From an uncultured Bacteroidales bacterium (GTDB lineage: Bacteria; Bacteroidota; Bacteroidia; Bacteroidales; Paludibacteraceae): 20,041 nt of DNA. How positions within the stretch are numbered: the first letter of the stretch is position 1; every line of letters begins with the position of its first letter. Shown here in pieces: positions 14,249 to 20,041 of this stretch. The position numbers and the translations under genes were made by a program. Location: positions 1 to 20,041 of the forward strand of contig CAMOGT010000015.1 of the NCBI GenBank assembly GCA_946614295.1, given 5' to 3'. The notes beneath the pieces were generated by a model. That model did not search any database and had not been told where the DNA came from. It saw only the letters and a list, made by a program, of their open reading frames with translations.

Positions 14249-17014
14249 TTAGAATTCTTTTACTTTACGTCCGCAGAGGGTGAAGAACGGACAGAACGAC
14301 GGACACTTGCTCTCCTCGCACTGCGGGTACTCGGTGGCGGTCATCACCTCCTTGAGTTTTTGCTGTAGTGCCTCGTAGAACTCACTCGCTACCGCGCGGT
14401 AGTCGTGCACCGTATCATTCTCTACATCTATGGTTGTCACTATTCCTGTCAGTTTGCGACGGCAGAAGAACAGGTTCGGTTCTATCGGCAGCCCCGTCTT
14501 GTCGGCTCTCATCACCGCGTGGCTGTAGATCATCGTCTGGCGCATGTAGCCCTTGTCCTCGCCCGCCATCAGTTCATCCCAGCCGGCGGACATCTTCTGC
14601 GTGTGCGTCAGGTCGTTGTAACCGCCGGATTTGTAATCCACCACGCGGAGCGTCTCGTTCCCTTCCTCGCCGTATATATCCAGACGGTCGATTGTACCGC
14701 CAGTCTGCACTTCGCCCACGCCTTCAACCTCCACGGGGAAGTACCGTGGCTGCTCCAGGAGATAGATTTGCAGACCTTTTCTTGCATCCTCGCGGTCGCG
14801 TTCCAGGATATTCCGCACGTAGCCTTTAATAATCACGTTTTCCGCCACGTGCCGCTCCGGCAGGTAATGATCCTCCGTCTCCTCCGGATAGTCCTCGCGC
14901 CACTCGTCGTTCATCGCCTGGTACGCCGCCATGAGCGCCTCTTGCATCTTCTCTTCGTCGGTACGGACTGCCTCAATCGCTTCGGGCGTAACCTTCACCG
15001 GAGCGGTGTTGTCGCAGTGCATGAAACGGGTGTAGATATACTCCATCGCGTGATGTACGAACGATCCCATCGTGTTGCTCTCGAACGGTCCGTCCTCTTT
15101 CTTCTCCGGTCGTTTCAGCCCCTCTATATATTGGTGGTAGAACGACCTCGGGCAGGATATATACGTATTCAACGCACTGGGCGAGAGGCGCAGCCTGCCC
15201 ATCGAAGCGAGCGACTCTTTGCGGGGTTCGACAGGTGTGAAAGCCTGCACCGCGTTCGGCTCTTGCAGCACGCCGCGCGTCACCTCGAACTCGTCCGAAT
15301 AGAGGATCTGCATGATGAACCGCGACATGCCTCTGCTCCCGCCTATCGTGTCCGGCTGACCGTATAGCAGCGTCGTGTGACCCGAGCGGCTCAGCAGCCG
15401 GAAGAAGTTGTAGGCATAGACCGTAGCACGCTCGTCCGGGGTCTGCATGTGGTAGGTCTTGCGCAGGTAGAAAGGTATAAAACTGATATCCGCCTGACGT
15501 TGCGGCAGGATTCCCTCGTCCACGTTCAATAGCAGTAGCCTGTCAAAATCCAGCAGTCGTGTCTCCAGCACTCCCATTACCTGCATATCCGTCACCGGCT
15601 CGCCGTGGAAAGGCATGGAGACCGCCTCCATCGCCCTGCGCATCAGCATCCTCAGCAGTTTGAGTGTGAACGGTACATTCCCTAAACCGGTAGCGAGAAC
15701 GAGCCGCATCTGGTTGATGATTTTATGCACCTGGTATTCGGACTCTAACACCAATAACTCACGCCATGTGAGGTCTTGGCTGTCCTCCGCGGGCTGCTCT
15801 GCTGCCGTCTCTTCAAACACCGCCTTCACCAACTCCTCCATGATCCCGGGCCCGACGACCTCTTCGGCTTTGCCGCGTGCCTTGTCGTACAGCCACGCCA
15901 CCACGCGGGCATAGACTGCCGTATTACGGAGCGGAAAACCCTTGGTGATATTCACCGGTTCGGGTGTTTCCTGTCCCTTTAAGGTGATCGCCGGCAGGGC
16001 GTAAATCACAGGCTCTAACATCGTCTCGTCGCAGATTACGACACCCACTTTCTGTCCCTTCGCCGTGTAGTTCTCCTCCAGCCATCGGTGTACGTACTGC
16101 GCCTGCGCCTCTTTGGACGCACAACTCACCACCGCCACCCGCATCTTGCCGTTCCGCGTCTCGTGCTTTCCGCTATCGCCTAAGATGCCGCTGTTCAGTC
16201 GGGCGAACGAGAACGCTTTGGTGTTGGTCTCAAAATCCGGCACGTAGTCCCAATAGAACTGTGCCTGCCCTTGGTCACGGAGCCGCATCATCAACTCGCG
16301 CTCTACCGGCAGCAGGTAGTTAAAGCCCACGAAGATATACGTTCTTCCCTTTATTTTCTCCTGTGTCTCCTCGTCCTCCCAGTGCTCGATCACGGCTCTC
16401 TGCCTGAGTCCCGGATAACCTTTTTGCTCCGCCTCCATCTCTGCGCGCAGACCCTTGTACAGCACATACAACTGCCGCCAGAGCACCTCGTATCGGGCTC
16501 TCACGGAGTCTTCGCTGTACGTAGCCTGGTCCTCGCGAAAGAGCGCTTTGAGCCGGGACTCGATCTCTTCGTCCAGTTTCCACTGCTCCAATTCATGTGC
16601 GGCGATAGTATTGTCAAAGAAATTCGGCACTTCGGCTGCAGGCATGGACGCGTCCACGTTCGTAAAATCGGTCACCATCTGCCTGCCCCAGCCGTAGAAG
16701 AGATCAAGCGGCATCGGCTCCTCTGACGGCCGACTGCTGACTGCTGACTGCCTATAAAGTTTGTACAACCGCAGCACGGTGAACAGTTCGTCCTCCGGAT
16801 ACAGCGGCGAGAGCTCGTCCTGCAACTGCGTGAGGGTCTGAACCCGCGGCGCCCAGACGGCTTGCGCGTGTTGTTCCTGTTGCAGCCGCAGCAACTCGTC
16901 CTTCAGCACTAACCCTGCACGGTGAGACGGCAGCACAAGCGTCGTGTGCTGTAACTGTTGCCAATCGATACTCTCCAAGATCGATTCCGCCGTTGTTCTC
17001 AAGAAACTATCCAT
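14249..17014 (-). CDS. addB: AddB-like PD-(D/E)XK nuclease subunit
   Basis: Probable second subunit of the AddAB helicase-nuclease that resects double-strand breaks. Of 921 residues, the N-terminal part (TLVLPSHRAGLVLK) is the degenerate helicase region of Bacteroidota AddB-like proteins, with no Walker A. A late helicase-like segment (DRLLLLNVDEGILPQ) precedes the C-terminal nuclease: LSPSALNTYISCPRSFYHQ with C621, a GTIDRLDIY strand and the catalytic D793-Y-K795. The last cysteines are C899, C904, C908 and C914. With C621 they probably hold a 4Fe-4S cluster, but the spacing C-x3-C-x5-C differs from the usual C-x2-C-x5-C. The start overlaps the addA stop by 8 bp. A heptamer array lies at about residues 88-97. 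Length is shorter than Firmicutes AddB (about 1150), as in other Bacteroidota. Confidence 0.87.
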   Translation of the reverse strand: MDSFLRTTAESILESIDWQQLQHTTLVLPSHRAGLVLKDELLRLQQEQHAQAVWAPRVQTLTQLQDELSPLYPEDELFTVLRLYKLYRQSAVSSRPSEEPMPLDLFYGWGRQMVTDFTNVDASMPAAEVPNFFDNTIAAHELEQWKLDEEIESRLKALFREDQATYSEDSVRARYEVLWRQLYVLYKGLRAEMEAEQKGYPGLRQRAVIEHWEDEETQEKIKGRTYIFVGFNYLLPVERELMMRLRDQGQAQFYWDYVPDFETNTKAFSFARLNSGILGDSGKHETRNGKMRVAVVSCASKEAQAQYVHRWLEENYTAKGQKVGVVICDETMLEPVIYALPAITLKGQETPEPVNITKGFPLRNTAVYARVVAWLYDKARGKAEEVVGPGIMEELVKAVFEETAAEQPAEDSQDLTWRELLVLESEYQVHKIINQMRLVLATGLGNVPFTLKLLRMLMRRAMEAVSMPFHGEPVTDMQVMGVLETRLLDFDRLLLLNVDEGILPQRQADISFIPFYLRKTYHMQTPDERATVYAYNFFRLLSRSGHTTLLYGQPDTIGGSRGMSRFIMQILYSDEFEVTRGVLQEPNAVQAFTPVEPRKESLASMGRLRLSPSALNTYISCPRSFYHQYIEGLKRPEKKEDGPFESNTMGSFVHHAMEYIYTRFMHCDNTAPVKVTPEAIEAVRTDEEKMQEALMAAYQAMNDEWREDYPEETEDHYLPERHVAENVIIKGYVRNILERDREDARKGLQIYLLEQPRYFPVEVEGVGEVQTGGTIDRLDIYGEEGNETLRVVDYKSGGYNDLTHTQKMSAGWDELMAGEDKGYMRQTMIYSHAVMRADKTGLPIEPNLFFCRRKLTGIVTTIDVENDTVHDYRAVASEFYEALQQKLKEVMTATEYPQCEESKCPSFCPFFTLCGRKVKEF
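16724..16751 (-). repeat. Heptamer array (GCAGTCA family) inside addB
   Basis: On the coding strand four 7-bp units follow each other: GCAGTCA, GCAGTCA, GCAGTCG, GCCGTCA. They encode QSAVSSRPS, between the helix ending LYKLYR and the conserved LDLFYGWG. Rotated, the unit is AGTCAGC, one transition away from the AATCAGC unit in mtaB. The coding strand is stop-free; the other strand contains TGA. The array is partly decayed. Confidence 0.8.
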
Positions 17015-20000
17015 GTACTTCTCTTAATTCGTTTTTACGGGCGAACCACAGATAGCCGCGCACAGGGCTATGCCCCATCCGCCGCAGCGCCTCCATGTAT
17101 TCGCGCACCTGGGTCAGGTAATGGTCGTCCCATCCGCCGAACTTGTAATCCAGCACGACGGCCTCGTTCGTCTCGGGATTGATCATCACACGGTCGGGAC
17201 GCAACTCGCGGTGGTCCGTGTATATTGCCTCCTCGAGCCGCAATTCCCAGGGTTTGGTAAACCAGTCCCGCATCTTCGGACTGCCTTCCCACGCCGAGGA
17301 AATCAGATTTCTCAGTTCCTCTCTTTTCTCCTGGGAACTGATCTCTCCGCGGGTCTCGAAATCGTCCAGCACAGCCTCTAACTCATCGGCTTTGCGGATA
17401 TGCGCGAAAATCTCGTGGCAGAGCGTGCCTTCGTCCATCCGCGCCACGCGCCGGTACGCCTCGTCGCCGTAGTCCGTGTATAGCGCACCTTCCTGCGATT
17501 GCACAAACCGCACGTGGTCACTGTTCGCCCACAACTCTGCCATCAATTCGTCATTCGTAATTTTTAATTCGTAATTTTTAATTTTCACTTTCCCTGCCTC
17601 GTATCCTTCCTCTCCGGCGAAATCCAGCAGATACTTGCCCACATGGTTGCACGCGCCGCGTTTGCCGTCTTTCGTCACCGAATAGGAGGTGTTTACAAAC
17701 AGGTTGTCCTCGGCTCTCGTCAGTGCTACGTAGAGCATGTTCAGGTTGTCGATCCGCAGGTTCGTCTGTTCCTCCGTATACTCCGCTGCGTAGTCGGAGT
17801 CCGCCATCTCGGCTCCGTAGAGCACCGGCACGTAGTCACCCCGCTCGTCAATCCGCCTGGACACCTCGCACCACACTTTGGGTTTATGCCTTCCGTCCTC
17901 TTTCTCCCAGTGGCAGAAAGGCACGAAGAGCGTCTGCGTCTGCAGACCCTTGCTCGCATGAACGGTCATGATTTGGATGGCGTTCGCAGCGGTCACAGGA
18001 ATCGGTTTGGCGTGCATCGTGTCGTCCCAGTAAACGAGAAAATCCTCAATCGAACTCCCGTACGCACCCACGTACTCGCGCGTGCGGTCTAATAAGGAGT
18101 TGAGGTACGCCGTCTCGGTGCCTTTATACTGTCCGTTCTCGTCCGTCAGCAGCACGCGCACCAGCTCGCTCACCGCCTCATACAGCGGCGTCTTGGCGTT
18201 GATTTTTAATTCGTCATTCGTAATTTTTAATTCGTCATTATTCACCATCCTCCCTGCTACTTCATCGCCGTGCACCAGGTATCGCAGCGCCGCGATGATG
18301 AGTTGCACGTCTGCCGAGGCGTCGAGTTGGAAACTGTCTGCCGACACTACCGCCGTCTTCGTCAGCAGCGGGAACTGCGCCTCGTCCAACTCGGCTTTCA
18401 TGTCGGTGATGGCGACTGCCTCTGACCGGAACCGCACCAGTACCATCATATCCTCCGCCCGCACGCCTTTCTGCAGCAACGCCTCCATCTGTTCGAACAT
18501 ATCCGCCGCCAACTCGTCGTCCTTCGCGTTCGGGAACGCCTTGAACCGCACATAACCGCCCCGCTTCTTGTCCGCCTGATAGAAATGCTCCAGATTCTCC
18601 GGTTTGTATCCCTCGCCGTATATCCGTTCCGCCAATTTTCCTAATTCGTCATTCGTAATTCGTAATTCGTCATTCGTAATATAGTCAAACAGCGCCAGAT
18701 TGAATTTCACCACCTCTTCGCTGCTTCGGAAATTCCGCGTCAGTGAGGTGAACCGCTCATTGATGCTCCCTTTGCCTCTAACCTTTCTACTTTCGTCCTT
18801 TAATTCTTCCATGATATGCCAGTCGCCGTTGCGCCAGCGGTAGATGGACTGTTTGATGTCCCCCACAATCAGCAGCGTGTTGCCCGAGCCGGCGAGTACG
18901 TCGCGCAGCAACTGTTCTATTACGCTCCACTGAAGCCGGCTCGTGTCCTGAAACTCATCGATCAGCACGTGCTTGTAGCGGATGCCTGCTTTCTCCAGAA
19001 TAAAATCCGCGTCTCCTGTCTTCAGCGCTTTGCTCAGCGTGCTTGCCGTACGGGCTAACAGCGCACTGTTCGCTTCCGCCAAATCACGCAGGATAATAGC
19101 CTGCAGCGAAGCCATCAGCTCTTGGTCCCTGCTGAACTTGACTGTTAGGAAGAGCGTGTTGTACGTCTTTGCCAGCTCCTCGGCAATCGCCGTTGCCTGC
19201 GCCATCTCCTCCGTGCTGCAGAACTTGCCCGTCACCCCGCGGAAACGGTCCTTGGCGGACACTTTCTCCGGCTTCTCCACGGACCTGCTCAGCCGCTCGT
19301 ACGCCGCTTTGGAATAGCGGTTATAGCCCTCATACTGCATCTTGCATGTATCCAAGACCGCCTTCAACTCCTTCACCCGCTCGTCGTTCTCCCACTTCTG
19401 CTCCACCTGCTCACGGCGGCGTTGGATCGCCTTGGCGTCAAAGAGGATCTTTCCCTCCGCGTCTAACATCTGCACCGACTCGTTGTACAGCTCTTTGACC
19501 ATCGCCACCAGACTGCCGCGTACATCCCATTGGCTCTCCTGATCCAGTTTGAGCAGCATGTAATCCTCCAATATCTCCTTGTCCGCCGCCGTCATCTCGG
19601 TGCTCAGTAACTCATCCACAGCCGTCCTTATCACATGATCGACATCCAGCTCCGTACTCTGCCCTGCCCCGACGCGCAGCACGCCCGCCAGACCCGAGAG
19701 CAGACTCTGCAGAAACGAGTCTATCGTCTGCACCTGCACATTGTCATAGTCTAACAGCATTTTCCGGAAACACTCGCCGGCGCGTGCACGCAGCAAGCTC
19801 TCCGGCGCACCCGCGTCGCGGACCATGAACGAACGTGTGTACTCCAGGAACGCGCTCTCGCCGCCTTCCGCTATGCCGTGCAGGTAACCGATGATACGCT
19901 CGCTCATCTCCGCCGTCGCCTTGTTCGTAAAAGTGATAGCGAGAATCGAGCGGTAGTCCTCGCCCGACAACAGCAACCCCACGTAATACGCCGCCAGCGT

Positions 20001-20041
20001 GTACGTCTTTCCCGTGCCCGCCGATGCCCTGCATATCGTCA
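17007..20041 (-). CDS. addA: AddA-like UvrD/RecB helicase-nuclease (5' end missing)
   Basis: Partial gene: the frame stays open to the window edge, giving 1010 residues; only the first few codons are missing, because Walker A RASAGTGKT lies at 4-12 of the visible part. Superfamily 1A helicase motifs follow in order: ITFTNKATAEM (Ia), LIDEFQDTSRLQ (II, near 360), GDIKQSIYRWR (III), LTRNFRSSEEV (IV), IMTVHASKGLQ (V) and MLYVALTRAEDN (VI). The C-terminal PD-(D/E)XK nuclease has RPDRVMI and LDYKFGGW with D964-Y-K966. With AddB it should unwind and degrade broken DNA ends to load RecA. Three heptamer arrays add DEL-[RK]-ITN peptides at about 452-466, 600-613 and 818-832, all between motifs. A GTG at 19982 is internal, not the start. 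It is the first gene of the leftward operon visible. Confidence 0.94.
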   Translation of the reverse strand, partial: TICRASAGTGKTYTLAAYYVGLLLSGEDYRSILAITFTNKATAEMSERIIGYLHGIAEGGESAFLEYTRSFMVRDAGAPESLLRARAGECFRKMLLDYDNVQVQTIDSFLQSLLSGLAGVLRVGAGQSTELDVDHVIRTAVDELLSTEMTAADKEILEDYMLLKLDQESQWDVRGSLVAMVKELYNESVQMLDAEGKILFDAKAIQRRREQVEQKWENDERVKELKAVLDTCKMQYEGYNRYSKAAYERLSRSVEKPEKVSAKDRFRGVTGKFCSTEEMAQATAIAEELAKTYNTLFLTVKFSRDQELMASLQAIILRDLAEANSALLARTASTLSKALKTGDADFILEKAGIRYKHVLIDEFQDTSRLQWSVIEQLLRDVLAGSGNTLLIVGDIKQSIYRWRNGDWHIMEELKDESRKVRGKGSINERFTSLTRNFRSSEEVVKFNLALFDYITNDELRITNDELGKLAERIYGEGYKPENLEHFYQADKKRGGYVRFKAFPNAKDDELAADMFEQMEALLQKGVRAEDMMVLVRFRSEAVAITDMKAELDEAQFPLLTKTAVVSADSFQLDASADVQLIIAALRYLVHGDEVAGRMVNNDELKITNDELKINAKTPLYEAVSELVRVLLTDENGQYKGTETAYLNSLLDRTREYVGAYGSSIEDFLVYWDDTMHAKPIPVTAANAIQIMTVHASKGLQTQTLFVPFCHWEKEDGRHKPKVWCEVSRRIDERGDYVPVLYGAEMADSDYAAEYTEEQTNLRIDNLNMLYVALTRAEDNLFVNTSYSVTKDGKRGACNHVGKYLLDFAGEEGYEAGKVKIKNYELKITNDELMAELWANSDHVRFVQSQEGALYTDYGDEAYRRVARMDEGTLCHEIFAHIRKADELEAVLDDFETRGEISSQEKREELRNLISSAWEGSPKMRDWFTKPWELRLEEAIYTDHRELRPDRVMINPETNEAVVLDYKFGGWDDHYLTQVREYMEALRRMGHSPVRGYLWFARKNELREVHG
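17545..17586 (-). repeat. Heptamer array 1 in addA (motif VI to nuclease linker)
   Basis: Six 7-bp units, read on the coding strand: GAAAATT, AAAAATT, ACGAATT, AAAAATT, ACGAATG, ACGAATT. They encode about KIKNYELKITNDEL, between helicase motif VI and the nuclease domain. The array is exactly 42 bp (14 codons). The AAAAATT unit differs from ACGAATT at two bases and gives Lys in place of Arg. Confidence 0.85.
18201..18242 (-). repeat. Heptamer array 2 in addA (between motifs IV and V)
   Basis: Six units, read on the coding strand: AATAATG, ACGAATT, AAAAATT, ACGAATG, ACGAATT, AAAAATC. They form two 21-bp super-units (AATG, ACGAATT, AAAAATT order) and encode NNDELKITNDELKI. The array is 42 bp and lies in a variable insertion between helicase motifs IV and V. 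Confidence 0.87.
18643..18684 (-). repeat. Heptamer array 3 in addA (after motif IV)
   Basis: Six units, read on the coding strand: CTATATT, ACGAATG, ACGAATT, ACGAATT, ACGAATG, ACGAATT. They encode about YITNDELRITNDEL, shortly after RNFRSSEEVVKFN. The ACGAATG units are three units apart (21 bp) and in phase with the frame. A further AATTTTC-like unit lies 2 nt beyond (18634-18640). Confidence 0.87.

Noticed and set aside
14405..15367. Plus-strand open frame of 320 codons within addB
   Set aside because: Antisense to the conserved nuclease half of AddB, His/Arg/Leu-rich and without motifs; a shadow frame.
17007..19982. GTG at 19982 as the start of addA
   Set aside because: The frame is open beyond it and includes the Walker A motif RASAGTGKT up to the window edge, so the true start is outside.
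1..20041. tRNA, rRNA, riboswitch, insertion sequence, prophage or defence system
   Set aside because: Nearly all bases are in intact housekeeping or exported-protein genes; I saw no tRNA-like cloverleaf, transposase, integrase or known defence motif. AddAB is general repair rather than a dedicated defence island.

Overview
The window looks like a chromosomal segment of a Bacteroidales (Bacteroidota) bacterium, probably uncultured. The evidence is the gene families (a Bacteroidota-type AddB-like nuclease, the amidase family often labelled xanthan lyase in Bacteroides, TraB/GumN and TPR secreted proteins), a promoter of the Bacteroidota type (TTGC, 19 nt, TAACTTTG) ahead of the first gene, starts without clear Shine-Dalgarno sequences, and A-rich leaders. 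Coding DNA is moderately GC-rich by eye and the one real intergenic region (1-281) is strongly AT-rich. I cannot assign a genus.

Layout. Positions 1-281 are an AT-rich intergenic region with several inverted repeats and the promoter of the rightward operon. From 282 to 13444 nine plus-strand genes follow almost without a gap: recN (repair ATPase), rarA (replication-fork AAA+ ATPase), hemW (radical-SAM haem chaperone), a class A penicillin-binding protein (PBP1A), a secreted TPR protein, a secreted TraB/GumN-fold protein whose two GxxH metal motifs are both lost, an unknown 187-residue exported protein, an Amidase_3-like exported protein with an FN3-like domain, and mtaB (tRNA methylthiotransferase). 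Neighbours overlap by 4-17 bp or lie 3-39 nt apart, so one long transcript is likely. From the other side, on the minus strand, come addA (5' end outside the window), addB and an HPr-kinase-like P-loop gene. Its 3' end overlaps the 3' end of mtaB by 77 bp, so the two operons collide with no spacer.

How the genes fit together. Two themes are visible. Genome maintenance: RecN, RarA and the AddAB helicase-nuclease act in double-strand-break and stalled-fork repair. Envelope: PBP1A makes peptidoglycan, the amidase-like protein may cut it, and three other exported proteins sit between them, which suggests a wall or envelope module of partly unknown function.

The most unusual signal is a set of short tandem repeats with a 7-bp period, in several sequence families (ACGAATT/ACGAATG, AATCAGC, AGTCAGC, AARRTGA). 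Six arrays lie inside conserved genes (recN, mtaB, addB, three in addA) and one fills the only sizeable spacer inside the operon. Since 7 and 3 share no factor, a perfect tandem heptamer encodes the same cyclic heptapeptide in all three frames of one strand. Every genic array lies in the stop-free orientation; the spacer array is written in a stop-containing orientation. The ACGAATT arrays also have a 21-bp higher-order period locked to the reading frame. This resembles the heptameric STRR repeats of filamentous cyanobacteria, but here in Bacteroidales housekeeping genes.
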